Below, piece after piece: positions 1-14,700 of a stretch of DNA of 64,000 nt. The stretch comes from Apostichopus japonicus (Eukaryota > Echinodermata > Holothuroidea > Aspidochirotida > Stichopodidae), in assembly GCF_037975245.1 (NCBI RefSeq), contig NC_092582.1, positions 3,628,501 through 3,692,500 of the forward strand, written 5' to 3'. The position numbers were made by a program, and so were the translations under genes. A model generated the notes under the pieces. That model saw nothing but the letters and a program-made list of their open reading frames with translations. It searched no databases and was not told the origin of the DNA. Position 1 is the first letter of the stretch. The number at the start of each line of letters is the position of its first letter.

Positions 1-3000
1 CAACAGCACTTTGCACTCAACACAGAATAATACAACTTACTGCACAAACACAAAGAAAGGTAAATAGTGGCATTTTTTTCCCTTCTCCCCTTTTTTCACA
101 TAACTCCCACACAGTATTGGAATGGCAATTACTCACACACCCATGGTTGAGTGGAACAATCCTTGACCTCCAAACACTGTACCATTAAAACAACAATGTA
201 GTGGAGGGATGGTAGTACTTAACTCTCATAGGATATCACAAGCCTATCCCTCGGTAAGCCACACAATCAAATTGAACAAAAGCAAATATGTTGGTGTAAA
301 ACCACATCAATGTACACCCTTTCCTAAAGAACAAAGGGATGTAATCAAACCTATTGTCTTCATTGGATTGCTAATCAACGTCTAGCATTTATTAGTGAGA
401 ATTTCAATCATGCAGGAGGATTTAATTGTGATTTTTTTTTCTGTTTTTTTTTTTACTTTAACTGTCTCTGCAAAGCTTTTTAATCTGACAACAGTTTGAT
501 AGAAGTTGAAACGTTAACAAAAATTGGCCAGTTAAGAAAGTTAATGAATAAATATTGAATCCGTTCATTAATTCTTCCTTTATTAGCTGATTTGATCCTT
601 TTTATCTTTCTTTCCTTTTCCCCTAACTAATTATGATCCTTTTAATTGTCATATCTCTGGTCACGGCAAGACAAAAGTACAAACGTGTACCCTTTTTCCT
701 TGGCATGGTCCTCTACTTATCTGGTTCCACCTTTTTCTTATATATAATTTTCTTATATACGTAATTCATTAATTTTTGGCTTCAATTTTTATATTTATCT
801 TTTTATTATTATTATTTCTTGGGGGGCAGGGGATTGGGGGCAGTTAGCATTTTATCAAAATTTCCAATCGTTTATAGCAAAAGTTATCACTTTACTTTAG
901 ACTGTTGGTGAAATATGTATTATGTATCTGCTGTATATTTTACAAATACCACATGAATTCAATCCCCAATTTTTGTCCACGCTAACTCCCTTTCTTCTTG
1001 TGACCCCCCCCCCCCAGCAATAACAAATATATATTGTACATCATTGTATCATGACATTACATGACACTCAAATTCCAGTTTGATGACATTTATCCTGAGA
1101 TACTCTTATTAAACTGTTTCCTCTTTAATGCCATATCTATAATGACGGTAACATTGACATATATCATTTTCACGTTCTAGGGCAGGAAATGAATCAGAAC
1201 TCGGCACCAAATTTCATAAATGATTGAAATTTAGTATGACATTTGAATTCAAGGAAATTGTTGTGTTTCATTAGTGTACATGATCAGCATAGCCTTTGAC
1301 ACACAGTAAACAGAACAATATTTGATTTATACACTAACCCAGGAATGTATGACTTCGTTCCTCTCCCTGCCCCTCCTCCCCTCCCCCCTTTCCCCTCTCC
1401 TCACTCACAGTCCTGCTCACTCATCTGCTTTACCAGTTAACAACAATTCCATCTATGACCCCAATCCTGACACCCCTAGTAGGGTTCCATGATGATATAT
1501 GTGTTAATCTAGGTTAGAGTAAGAATTTGCTGTGGTTTGTCCATTTATACAATTACTGTATGCAACAAATTTCATCCTAGGCTGACATAAATGTCCAATG
1601 AAAAGGAGAATGTTTACTTACATCAAAAACATTCTTGTCGGCACTGGCATTAAAAGCTGGAACATTTTACACACTAAATGTCAGCGAATGCCATTAAATG
1701 TAATTATAGAGATGTTATATCAAATGTATTGAAGGTCTCACTCTATATTTAAGTCATACTTTACGGAAGAGATCTCTTCAAGGAAAGCTGTATGAAGGCT
1801 GCAGATAACTTAATTTACAATAACAACAAAAACTTCAAACTTTAAACATATAATTTTGAAATAGTAAGTCAGAAGAATCACGCCTCATGATCCCCACCCA
1901 CCCTAAAAAAAAAACCTGGTTGAAAATATCTCCTGCATGCAACATTCAGGGACAAGGGTGAAATTTGATATATGGTGTTGAAATCTGTTTACAAACTATA
2001 AACAAATAGTAACAATACATTAATGCAATTTATAACACACAACCCACCCCTCCCTCTCCCCGATCTAGTTAACTCACACCCCTCTCGTCTAACGCTGAAC
2101 TTTAAGTAGCGCCTGTCTCTTGCCCCCCCCCCCCCCTTCATTGGCACATTGAGATCTCAAAGAAGGAACTATATTGGAAAGGAAATGAAACCAGCTCTAA
2201 CTAGACACACACAAAAAACTCAGAAACATCATTTATAAATCCATATTCAAAGATATGTCCAATGAAGAGGAAATATTTGAAAAGATTCCAGGAAGTTGTT
2301 TGAAGCTTTATTCAGTACTTTATCAAGTTACAGCAAAGATACAAAAGAGGAACAAACCTGCTGTGGACAATGATACTATCTAGAAACAGAAACAATCAAA
2401 TTCTTGTAACATTTTACCTTCAACCCTGACATTCTGTAGCACTGACAAATCTGGGAAATGAAAGGGGGTCATCCTAAAGGTCAACAAGTATTTACCTATT
2501 AATACACCTCTGGATTTTCCCAAAAATTGTCATCCATCCTAGGATGTTGCATTTAAAACAATAAAAGTTAAGGAGAGGGATAAATTGTCAAATAAATTAT
2601 ATACAGGAATAACACATCGGGTGTCATTCCGATGATTCAAAACGTTCACAGGGGGACCTCACTGAAGGGTATTGACTTTTGTGTAATGTGCTACACTGTA
2701 CCATCAAAGTATTATATCACTAGTGGTCAGGAATATAAAACAAAAAGTGTTAAAATTAATACCAAAACCAAACTGCTGATTCAAATAAATGTCAAAACAG
2801 AACATTCCCTTCCCTGTCCCCTTCCCTTCCCCATCACCCCCTCCCCCTCCCTCTCTCACTCTTTACAGAGATTGAGAGAGCTCCTTTAAACATGAAACAC
2901 TGAAAAACATATGCAGATAGATGCATTTAATCTCTTTTACAATTGGTAAGAACATTTTTTAGCTGCCTCCAGTAAATGTTTTACTTTTTCACCTTTTAAT

Positions 3001-6000
3001 TGCTTATCATTAATGTGAACAATTCTAGACCTAAAAATAAACAGAAATAAATTAAAACCAAGAGCACTGCAGTGTACTTAAGAAAAATATATACAAACAT
3101 GGCGATATTGTGACCTGTAATATACAGTAAACCGTAGAATTGTACGTATTTTCTTTCGTCAGAATAAGCCCGATACGGCTATACCCCCTTTAAAGATTTC
3201 CCCTATAATGGCTAGTACGGTACATGTTGTAGTGCTCTCACTTAACGTGTTTGCTGTCTAAGAAATTCAAGTTGTATCCAATTTTTTCAGGCAGGTGACC
3301 TAATATTAAAACCTAAAGCACTTCATCATACACAACACATACAATTAAATGGTCAACACACACACACATACATATTAAACCTATCTAAACAATTTCACAC
3401 AAGGAATTGATTTTCTGGACCGTAGAGGTCTGAATTTAACGAGGATGTCGTCTGCGGGTCGCTATTAACAAAATAGTTTAATATTGAACCAGGGAGAGAA
3501 CCTTGGAAGAGAGAGGGGGGGGGGGGGGAGAGACTCGACTAGCCTGCACGGCTTACTTTGGATCTGATGATTGCTATAGAAGTGGGAATATTTATCAAAA
3601 GATCTAATGGTCAGGCATACAAATAATATTTTAATAGAGGCAGCTGAATATGATACTTGCAAAGACTGGAAACTTTCAAATGTTAATGAAAATGAAAAAA
3701 TTAAAATTTGGTTTGATTAACCCGGTGTCAGATCTTTTGACAAATAGAAGTGGAATATATGGCATCAACGAGCAAGTTTTAGTTTCGCTATAAAACGTTA
3801 TATATAGCAATTTGTTGCATATGGAACTAAGGATATCCTGTTCGGTACTTACTTATTAGTCACAACTTGCGAAACTATAGTTGAGTAAATACAACTGGGT
3901 TGTATTTTCTATTTGAGATTATTTTTTGCCTTTGAATTAAATATTCCTCTTTCATTAATCAATGTTTTTCATTAATAGTTAAATTGGCAATCACCAACTA
4001 CCTATAGATACAAATTCAATGCTTGTTTTTCTAATGATTTACACACAAAATGACAGGCATGGCATATTAATTCCTGCCAGAATCAGTTTCAAAGGAAGTT
4101 TAGAAGTAATTATATAAAAGACAACTCCCATATAAGCTACAATCACTTGTTGTAAATGAGACCAAAACTTAATGAATCAACTGATTTCAGGGTGTGATCT
4201 TTTTTGACAGTAACGTTGAGGCAACTACAAAAAATTTGGGTTTTACAAATGTTCTCAGATATATTTTCAAAAAAAAATTTCTTTCTGTTGAAAGGATGCA
4301 TTATAATTTAAAACTCACGAGAAAATGTGAACTTATCAGCTTACCAGCTAAAGATTTTGTTGTTTCCCTGAGGAGTCCCAAGGTGGAGGAGAAAAATATC
4401 GTTGAAAATTTGCAGTTGTAAGCAGATTCGTGCAAAACCGACACAATATGGAATCGTAAGATCGCGAGGACAGTTTATACTGTAACAACATCTTGTCACC
4501 ATTATAAATGTCACTGTAGAATGTTCAGAGAGTGGAACTAACTGACAAACCATATGACACTGATGCAAGGACTTTAAAGGATCACGCATCTCAACAAACA
4601 CAGTATTGTACATTATAAGGATTGAGTCCTTGGTGGTGCTTTGACGGGCATAAACTTTAGTTCTTTATATGTTATAGTCCAAGAAGAAAAAGAAGAAGAT
4701 TTGGAGATGGAAAATGTTTCCAAAGACTATTCTGGTCTGTAAGGTACAGTACATCACCTTTAAATATCTGAATTATATCTGAAATGTTCTCTTGAGATTA
4801 AATTTGATGATGATGACGATGGTGATGATGAGGATGATGATGACCTGGGCTTCTTAGAGCAGGCCTAAATGTTTAGTGTTAATCGATTGTTTTATAAATT
4901 CTAATAAATCAACCAATCCATGTTCTCTTTAACTTCATATTAAAGACAGGGCACTCTGTCTGATGACATTCAACATCATTTGACCTTGACATATTTGGAC
5001 TCATTTTCAACATATCATTTCAGGCTATAAAAGATCTAATAATTTTTTTTTTTTCTGACTGAGTTTTGTGTTGTGCTGAGGAAGCAACCTAATTGACTTT
5101 ATATTAGACTATATAATCCAGTCACTTCAAAATTGAGTAGCTTCAGCTGTTAAATGGGTCAAGTCACACAAAAGCTAAAAGTGTTATACAAACACAACCT
5201 GCACTGATAGTGTACCCACCCATCTATAACGATCTACAACTTATATCAAAATTAATTTTCTGCCTTGAACTCATCCTTTAAAGTTACTTACATACAGGTA
5301 CCTAACTATATTACTGGAAGCTATCAACCTCTTTTCTATTCCATATTTCTTGAACTTTCAATTCATTGATGGCTGAGGGTTAAGACCCTGTCAGAATATT
5401 TCTTCCCCAAAGGGAAATAGAATTAATGTAGGACATGCAGAGTGCAGGAAGCCCTAGAAATGTTTGGAAAAAACTCTTGCATTTTATTTCCGTTCTTTTG
5501 ACTGCAACTCTGAGGAGGTAATTATTGAGAGGGCACGACAAGTACATCGTCTAGTTGCTAGTTTCGCTGTTCGTAAAACACTTCAAAGAAACAGAAAAGT
5601 TTGCACCAGCTGCAAAAATCCTGCCCAGCTAGGACGAAATAATATCAATGTAGAGTAGTACAGACTAGACAGACGATAAAAGTGCAATTTAGTCCAGATG
5701 AATTACAGAGGAGCGCAATGAATCTATGAACGTATATTGACACGTGATTCTTACACAGCTACACCAATATATTACAAACAGCTTTTGTCCTTTTTCCCTT
5801 GTCTTTCCTTCTTTTCCCCCCTTTTTTCTTGAGGTGGGGGGGGTGGAGATGGGAGAACTGGATCTCACAAGCAATCGGAACTGGCGGTACCCATAGTTTG
5901 CTAATTTTACCCATCAGTTGTCATGACCAAGTAATAAAATAATTTTTCAATCGCGATTCATCATTTATATGTTAAGACAGTGACTGACATCACTGTATGT

Positions 6001-6039
6001 GTGCAATCTTTCAATACTTGACATCGATAATTAAAAAAA
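1..6039. other. non-coding stretch, no gene recognised
   Basis: Only short open frames with no family resemblance are present, and base composition is AT-rich with many homopolymer runs. Visible content includes poly(C) or poly(G) runs near 1008, 2124, 3520 and 5833, pyrimidine-rich tracts at 1369-1420 and 2810-2860, and a (GAT)n microsatellite at 4805-4842. No tRNA, rRNA or recognisable transposon coding sequence was seen. It could be intron or intergenic sequence; nothing here decides which. Confidence 0.5.
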
Positions 6040-6589
6040 AGAGCCCAAGGGAACTGTGGTTCCTTGCTTGGGGTATATGACAATACACATAATATTATCA
6101 AGCAAGATTGGGCTCAAATAGTCAAAGTAATTGTGGTCCTACATGTTCCCATAAAGTAACCAACACTATAGCCAAAACTTTTGTGATCACAAAATGTGAT
6201 CGGATTTTGGATCAAAAGGCACTTTTGAGATCTAAATATGGCGTCGAAAATGTAAGAAATATAAGAGACCTACAAGCGTGTCAACAGATATGATAACATT
6301 GGTGACCTCAGATGACATGACCTTTAAGTTTCAAAATGTTCCACCACCCCGTTCACAACTTGTCCCAAAATATCAACCATGTCACACCTTGGCATTGAGA
6401 TTTAATTGCATTAAATTAAAAAAAATTAACTTTGAACTTGTAAACATAACTTCACACACAAAGGTCACCCGAAGGTCAACCTATTGACATTTTTGATCGG
6501 TGAGACCTAAATAGAGCATGACTGTAAAAATTCAAACATTTTTTCTTTGCCCATTTTCTCCCCCCAAAATACTACTTTTTTAACATTAG

Positions 6590-8500
6590 CTGACCTTTGG
6601 TGACGTTGGACCACTTGACCGTTAAGTTTGAAAATATTCCCCTATACCATTTGCAACTTATCCAAAAAAATAAACCTTGTCACACCTTGGCACTGGGAGT
6701 TATTGCATTAAATGTGTGAAAATTAACTTTGACCTCATATAACTTCACACACGAAGGTCACATGGGGGTCAACCCGTTGACATTTATGATCAGAAGGTAC
6801 CTTTAACATCTGAAAATAGCATCGAAACTGTAAAAATCCACAAAACACGAAAAGATCACCAGAGGTCAAATTGAGGTCAAGGGTCACCCAGATGCGGGTC
6901 GACAATTGGATTACATTGAAGCAACTCCCAACCCTAACGGACAATTTGTTCTCAAGTTATCGCAAAAATACTAGTTTTTTATCATTAATTGACCTTTGGT
7001 GACCTCGGATCACATGACCCTTAAGTTTGAAAATATTCCCCTATACCATTTGCAACTACTCCAAAAATATCAACCTTGTCACAACTTGGAACTGGGAGTT
7101 ATTGCATTAAATGTCTGAAAATTAACTTTGACCTCATATAACTTCGCACACGAAGGTCACACGGGGGTCAACCTATTGACATTTATGATCAGAAGGTACC
7201 TTTGACATCTGAAAATAGCATCGAAACTGTAAAAATCCACAAAACATGAAAAGGTCACCAGAGGTCAAATTGAGGTCAAGGGTCACCCAGATGCGGGTCG
7301 ACAATTGGATTACATTGAAGCAACTCCCAACCCTAACGGACAATTTGTTCTCAAGTTACCGCAAAAATACTAGTTTCTTATCATTAATTGACCTTTGGTG
7401 ACCTCGGATCACATGACCTTTAAGTTTGAAAATATTCCCCTATACCATTTGCAACTTGTCTCAAAATATCAACTGTGCAACACCTTGGCACTTGGAGTTA
7501 TTACACTAAATGTCTGAAAATTAACTTTGACCTCATATAACTTAACATACAAAGGTCACCTTGGGTCAACTTATTGACATTTTTGATTGATGAGACCTAA
7601 ATTAGAGCATCAAACTATAAAAATTCAAACATTTTTTCTTTGCCCATTTTCTGCCCCCAAAATACTAGTTTTTTAACATTAATTGACCTTTGGTGACCTC
7701 GGATCACATGACCGTTAAGTTTGAAAATATTTCCCTATACCATTTGCAACTTGTCCAAAAATATCAACCATGTCACACCTTGGAACTGGGAGTTGTTGCA
7801 TTAAATGTCTGAAAATTAACTTTGACCTCGTATAACTTCGCACACGAAGGTCACACGGGTGTCAACCAATTGACATTTTTGATCGGAAGGTACCTTTGAT
7901 ATCCAAATCTAGCATCAAAACCAAACATTTCCTTTTTTGCTCGTTTCCTCCCAAAATAAGCACATTTTTTCTAATGTGACCTTTGACCTTTTGACCTTGA
8001 TTTCAGATGTAGTTTAATCTCCTGATTCCAAAAAACAAAACGACAAGTCTGTACAACCATCCTAACTCCGACCGAAAAACTTTGACCCCATATAACTTCG
8101 CACATAAAGGTCACACGGGGTCAACCTATTGACATTTATGATCAGAAGGTACCTTTGACATCTGAAAATAGCATCGAAACTGTAAAAATCCCCAAAAACA
8201 CGTAAAGGTCACCAGAGGTCAAATTGAGGTCAAGGGTCACCCAGATGCGGGTCGACAATTGGATAACATTGAAGCAACTCCCAACCCTAACGGACATTTC
8301 GTTCTCAAGTTATCGCAAAAATACTAGTTTTTTATCATTAATTGACCTTTGGTGACCTCGGATCACATGACCGTTAAGTTTGAAAATGCTCCCCTAACCA
8401 GTTCACAACTTGTCCCAAAATATCAATCTTGTCACACATTGGCACTGGGAGTTATTGCAGTTTTAATATTTTCGGTTTTTGGACCATAACTGACCTTTGG
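6590..8500 (+). repeat. ~400-bp tandem repeat core rich in AGGTCA half-sites
   Basis: Repeat units contain TGACCTTTGGTGACCT (a DR4 of AGGTCA on the minus strand, for example at 6990-7005). They also contain AGGTCAAATTGAGGTCA followed by AGGGTCA (DR5 then DR1, for example at 7262-7285). A triple TGACCT array (DR1 plus DR2) lies at 7977-7997. Units at 6590, 6990 and 7389 are about 399 bp apart; later units are rearranged or truncated. No coding capacity is seen. Confidence 0.75.
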
Positions 8501-8628
8501 TGACCTTTGTGGGCACCAGAAACAATAGGGCACACCTTCTCCATATGGCGGATCTATAGTCCAAGTTTGGCCTCAATCCAACATTCCCTTATTGAGATAG
8601 AGCGTACCCAAGCAAGTGTCACAGACAC

Positions 8629-8686
8629 ACACACGCACATACACACATACATACATACATACATACATACATACATACACACACAC
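8629..8686 (+). repeat. (ACAT)n/(AC)n microsatellite of the element
   Basis: A run of ACAC and ATAC/ACAT units lies immediately before the terminal hairpin of the element. The equivalent position at 41,035-41,095 in copy 2 has the same motif with a different repeat arrangement, so it belongs to the element rather than to the locus. Confidence 0.85.
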
Positions 8687-8734
8687 GCCAACCTGACTGC
8701 ATAGGTTCCTTTTGCTAAAGCAAGGAACCAAAAA

Positions 8735-11700
8735 CAAAGTTAAATGATTAGTGATCTTTAATTTCATCTTCATCCATAGACTACTACCCCAGGCATAAAA
8801 ACACTAAAGCTAGGCAGCAGCACCAGCCTTACAGTGTATAAAATCTGCACACATACCCACCCCCACATAATGGTCCATTTCTTCAACTGTGATAAGCTAA
8901 TGCAACAGTCAGCCTGTGATAGTGGTGGGGAATAGACAAGACTACTGTACTGTCTACTACTGGCTGTACCTAGCCATGATTCTATCAACAGGGATTCCAT
9001 TTTAATGGGCAGAAGCCACAGAGGAATGCTAGGAATTCAAAACAGCACCTGATAGAGAAAATGGGACTGATGGAGGAGAAGGCGAGGAGGAAGAGACCTT
9101 TGTCGAGACACCCCCCCTGAGACTGTATATTGCAGCTGACAGATTCAGAGAAATTTATTCTTAGGTATGATGATGTGAATAACCTGATGATGATGAAATG
9201 GTGCGGGAAAATATGAAATGGTAACCATAACAGAAGGCTAAGTATAGCCCCCATTTGATGAATTCTGATTTCGACATGGCAAGTACAATTTGCACCTTTA
9301 CAACGGTATGCCCATGTCCAACACCTACCTACCAAGTGATGACAATGACGAATTCATGTGATGATGTTATCCTCTACAGAGAGGTTAGCACTGAGTATAA
9401 AGGACATTATTGCATCACACAATGTTCAAACGGGGCAAACTTTTAAGGAAACAGGTATAATCACTTGATGGTTGTCTGAACGGCAAATTTGGTTACAAAT
9501 TTGGTGACAAGTCCGATGAAATGTAACCAAAATAACAAAGAATGATCAACATGTACACATACACTATAGGAGAGATGTGTAGGCTTGGTGAGTAGAACAA
9601 CAGCTTTGGGCCAGTAAAACTCCCTATGAGTGGATCTTACAGTAGTCCTACAGTACTTCAGACTATTTTTTTTTATTATTTCAGTATCTCCAAAGTAATG
9701 GAGGGTGGTAACAATTTATCATTTTTACTCATTTTGGGGGTATTTAAGTATTATATACAATGCAACCTGAATTTGAGGTACAGTAAACATCTAGTCTCTG
9801 GACAATCTCCAACACTGATTTCAGTTGCCCAAGCACTAATTTAAGTTGCCCAAACAGAGAGCGAGTGATATTAGCCCACTGTAGGCAATGAAAGGTATTC
9901 ATTTAAACCCCTAAAAACATGCACAATTTATTACTTGACAAAAAAATATTATTGAATCCACTGCTAAACTGATTCATTGCGAGAGCATTTCTAATAGAAG
10001 ACTATTAGCCCAATGGTGCTTCCATAGCGAGTGTTTGAGTCACTTCCTCTCCTGTAGAAGTGGTGCAACCAGCTGAAAGATTTGCCCTAATGATGATGCA
10101 ATGTAACAAGCATCTTTGCAGCTGCAATATATTAAAGGGAATGTATCACAATATGAGGGCATTCAAAATTCCACTCAGAAACATCTCTTAGGCGTGATAT
10201 GGGTGGTTGAATAAAGGAAGGGTCATTGACGGGTAATGGCAGGTCCTCTAAGGGTGTGCGGTTTTAAAACGGTTACCAGTTCACTCTAGGCTCTAGAGGT
10301 AAAGCAATAATGTATGATGCTGTGAGGAGACCATGCAAGCGAAGAAGCAATTTAAGTAAATATAACCATATGCAGAGCTACTCAAAAATGTCATGGATAA
10401 TGCGCTGGATATTAAAGCAAACTATACCATTCGCTAACAAGGTCCTGGAGTTTAAATGGTGATATGCTACACCCAACTACCAAATTAACAACCTGGCAAC
10501 ATTAACTTTCCCTGTTTGATATTGTTTTGGCTAAAATTTTACTGACTCAGTTAAAATATATAAAACGAGACATCAAAATATGGTTTGAAATTATCAACCT
10601 ATTTGTCAACTGTAAAGACCAGCGAATTTGTCCAGGAATCTCCTTAGTTACCCTTTAAGCATAGATTTTGCTGCAATGTAGCATTGGTGTGGCGATGTAG
10701 GAAAAGAAATAACTAGGAACTGAGGAAGCAGTCTTACTGTGCCAATATAAAGGTAACGGTGCACATTTTCATTTACCGAATAGGTTATTTATTCTATATG
10801 CAATTCGGTAAACTGATCTACATGTGAGCTATTGATGGGTTCAGTTTCTGGACTGAAATGGTAATTTAAGCCTACATCGTTTCACAAAACTTTTGTTCCT
10901 CAAACCATGCCAGGCATAATTCCTCAGGAAGTGAGGAATGGAAAGTGAAAGTAGACATCCTACGAAGTACTTCAACAAGGGAGAATTTATTAACATCATC
11001 ATGATATGTTGTAATTAATGTAACATCATGTAAAGTGTTCAATGCTGTGTTACCTGGCTATGTTTTATGTCATTAGCTTGTAAGTTAACATTAAATTTAC
11101 ATTTTGATCCCAAAAATCAAGGTAAAAATGTTTAAAACAATTTAAACACCAAGTTTGGAGTAACCAAACGCTGAGAGCAATTTTAATCAAGGTTTTAAGT
11201 TTTGATTTGTGAAATTGCGACATTAGAATTGGAAAGGAAAACTATGTTAATTCCTTTACCATTACCATGGAGATGAATGGTGGCGCAATTTATATTAACA
11301 CTGTTTAGTATTGCAATGACTTTGTTCTTTTGATACTTGCACCGAAGGACAGATTTGTTGTTCATGGAACACAGGTCCATCCAATGCCGAAACATTAATG
11401 ACTGTCCCAAATGCAGAAATCAGAAAGAAAGCTGCCTCATGACTCATGTATAATCTCTTGAAAACTTGGCTAAAAGAGCCAGAAGTGGAACAGTGAGGGC
11501 GCAGTGCTAAAATGTCACCTAATTTATGTACAGGTAAGGTACAGTAGAACAATGGAAAAGTGCATATATGTTGATTAAAGACAGGTATGTAAAGGTATGC
11601 AACATCTAACAAGCATAATGTTTTCTATCGCCTTGAGCCAAAGTAAACCAAAGCAACAGGTTGCCTAGACATCCATTTCCTACTTTTATGAAAGTTCTGG

Positions 11701-14700
11701 CATCAAAGTACTTTCTAACGACATCATTCTTACAGATAAAGGGAAGCGAGATGTAATCGGCGTAACACTTGTCAAGTCCGCTGGAAACTGAAGGAGAGAT
11801 CTACTGGCTGTAGACATGTAGAGAAAGGTTCTTACATGAGGAAATGATTCTGACTACATATACTTACACACAGCACAAACCAAGGACAATATTGAACAGA
11901 AAATGGAAAATTACGATAAGATCAGACATTCTTAAAGAAAACTGAACCATGGTGTGTATGTATCCTTTCAATTCTGTAAAGAGCAGATTCTGTGTTTTGA
12001 TTCGCTACGATCTGGTTGTACGCTACTGGACTGCTAAAGAGTAGAGCACGTACCTGAAAAGATGATCGGTTACTTCTGTAGATATGAAAATCACACAAGT
12101 GATGATAAAATGAAGTGATAAGGTTTGAAACCAAACAATTTAATACGTTAAAATTTGTGCAGCACAATTTTTTTGGTAAGTGGCTAAACTGGTTTATTAC
12201 TCTCTAAATTAATGGCAAATAAATGCAAGTCTACATTTCTTAGTTAAATGGACCGGATATCGAATTAAGTGTGAATATCACATAAATTGGCGCAGACTAA
12301 CACAGACAAACCTTCAGTACAATACAAAGTAAAATGTTAGTACAAGAAACTTACAATACCAAGTAAATTTACTTTGGTGCTTTATTCTTCCTACTGTTTT
12401 ATCTATATACATTTAAACTCCATACACATAGATAATTTAGGAACAGGAATCTCGAGGGCCTGTCAACCTTTAAAGAAACGTACACAATGTATAAAACCCT
12501 ATACTACTCCATACCTAGACACCGTACATGACATATAAATCTAAATCTAAATTCCCATCTAGTAATTCGTACACATTTTTCAATTCAACAGTTTAACTTA
12601 AATGCGCACACATTAGGACCTGATAAAGTATGTTGAACAACAGCATTGTGAACGTACCTTTCTACATTAATTACTGTACAACTCACAATTGCTCTGTACA
12701 CTTCCACGACAATCTTTTTCTTCTCTTTTTTTCCCCACTTAAGCAGCTCAAAACTAAAATCATGGCAACAATTTAGAAAATATTACAAAATAAATTTGAT
12801 ACGAAAATATTTGACTCACTTAAATCATAGAGATGATGATGATGATGATCACACTTTTAATGGAGACAGATTTAAGCAAAACAAACCTGTTTAAAAACTC
12901 CTTTCGTCAAACAGCAATCATGAAATGAGGATAAATATATATTACAGATGCAACCAAAACCAAATCCAAAAAAAAGTTTGATAACTACCACGAATGGAAT
13001 GGAAGAAGTGTCATCGTTCAAGTTAATTAAAGCTGTGACTCACGATCAGTCAGACTAATTTTTGTGGGCCAAAACGTCTCGGTTTTTTAATGAACTGGAG
13101 TTTAGCGTGAACAAGATGGAGAAACGGAGCAAGATTCCTCCTATGAGGGAATGTGTTGCAATTTGGTTGCCGTGGCAGCACTCGCTTGAAGAGAGAGCAA
13201 AGAAGATTTTGGAAATTAGGACAGAGTACCTGGGGAAGTTTTTATTTTTTTCCAAGGGCTTTAAAAGGGAATATATTAAGAAAATTGAAGAGCAAATTAG
13301 GCTGATATAGCTAACAGCAATATTTGACATTTTAAGTCAAATAAAGAAAATAGTTTACTGGTGAACAGCTTTTACTGGCATCCTTATGGATTGCTGCTAT
13401 CCCCAAAGGACATAAATTATTAATAAATTTATATGTGCATAGCTATCTTCAACTCTCGTATGTACTTCCCCTATCGATATCCTAATATACGACATAATTG
13501 AATTCGCTTGAGTACAATTACGGTAAGTTCAGGGTGGGGGGAGGTAAGGAAGGGGAAAAAACAGATTTTCCGAAACTTGTACCAAATATCATTCTTCATC
13601 AAAGGAAATAACGAAAGCAGGGATCAAAGACAATTTATATTATTCATTAACCTCAATTTACTTATCGAGGTTACTGAATAAAATAAGTTGTCTTTGATAG
13701 CTGCCTTCGTCATTCCTTTAACATATTAACATAAAAAAGGAGACACAAACATAACTATCATCTTTGATCGATGCGATAGACATAACTGTCATGAACACCT
13801 TCCCAAAACAGTTAAGAAGCATCTTATTCCATTTGGGATATTGAGTGTTTCTTCACACACTTAAGGCTGAAGACTTGATCAAGTCTAAATATGACATCAT
13901 TGAGCCACACTTGCTTCAATTATTCTTGTTTTTTCTTTTGTTTATTACCATGTTTATGCTCTGTAATGGAAGTTGTGTATTTCAAATGCTGAATTTAAAA
14001 TATTGAACCTCTTAATTATGACCTGACGGTGGCATTGGTTTCAAGGTACAACACCGTTCACAACTCTTACCTAGAAAATAGGAAAAGGAAAGACCAGGGG
14101 AAAGTCAAAAGTTTTCAGATTCTAGTGACATTATGACATTTACCATACTGTACCACAGCTCCCAGGAAATACTTTTAAGCTACGATATCTCCCAACGGAA
14201 CAAACTGTTTGATTTAGCTGATTGCTGGAGTTGATCTTTACAATGAACTTGAACTCTGCTATAAAATCCAAAGATGATGGTAGGGTTTTGTGTCCCCTCC
14301 CTTGCAAGCACACTGTCCTAAGCTTATTCTTAACTATCAATAACACCCAACAGGGGTTTGGATATTAATGTTACCAGTCAATAGGTAGATGGGGAAAGTG
14401 CAATAGGAGGGTCGAAACAGGCTAGAGAGAGGCGAAGAGCAGTAAATATTTGTGACTTAGCATTTAAAGCAGAGGAACTTCAAAACTTGCAGCTCAACTG
14501 ACATGTGACTTTAATATCTTTACCTTTTTGAATATTAAAAGGAAAGGAGGAACATTTACAAGGAGAAAAAATATGTTTTAGCTAAGGCAGGATTTAAGAT
14601 ACATTTCTTGTCCAAACTTATTTAATCTACTTATCTTTCAAAATTTTAGTACAATTTGTCTGGTTCAAAACTTACTGTTAACTTTTGGGTTCCTACAGTA

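Larger units (their letters stand above)
6040..8734 (+). mobile_element. tandem-repeat non-autonomous element, copy 1 (HINE/MINE-like)
   Basis: This is a 2.7-kb element with a second copy at 38,917-41,145 in the same orientation. Both copies start GAGCCCAAGGG and end in a hairpin followed by AAAAA. The perfect 13-base inverted pair TGGTTCCTTGCTT (6057-6069) and AAGCAAGGAACCA (8718-8730) marks the ends, and each end can also fold on itself. The core is a degenerate tandem repeat with a unit near 400 bp, re-starting around 6590, 6990 and 7389. An (ACAT)n microsatellite lies just before the 3' hairpin. No protein is encoded. This order (5' conserved end, minisatellite core, microsatellite, 3' hairpin) resembles Helentron-associated interspersed elements, but no target-site evidence fixes the class. 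Confidence 0.7.

Noticed and set aside
13062-13310. 82-codon basic plus-strand frame
   Set aside because: Not recognised as any transposon or host protein. A minus-strand frame of similar length covers the same bases, so chance is likely.
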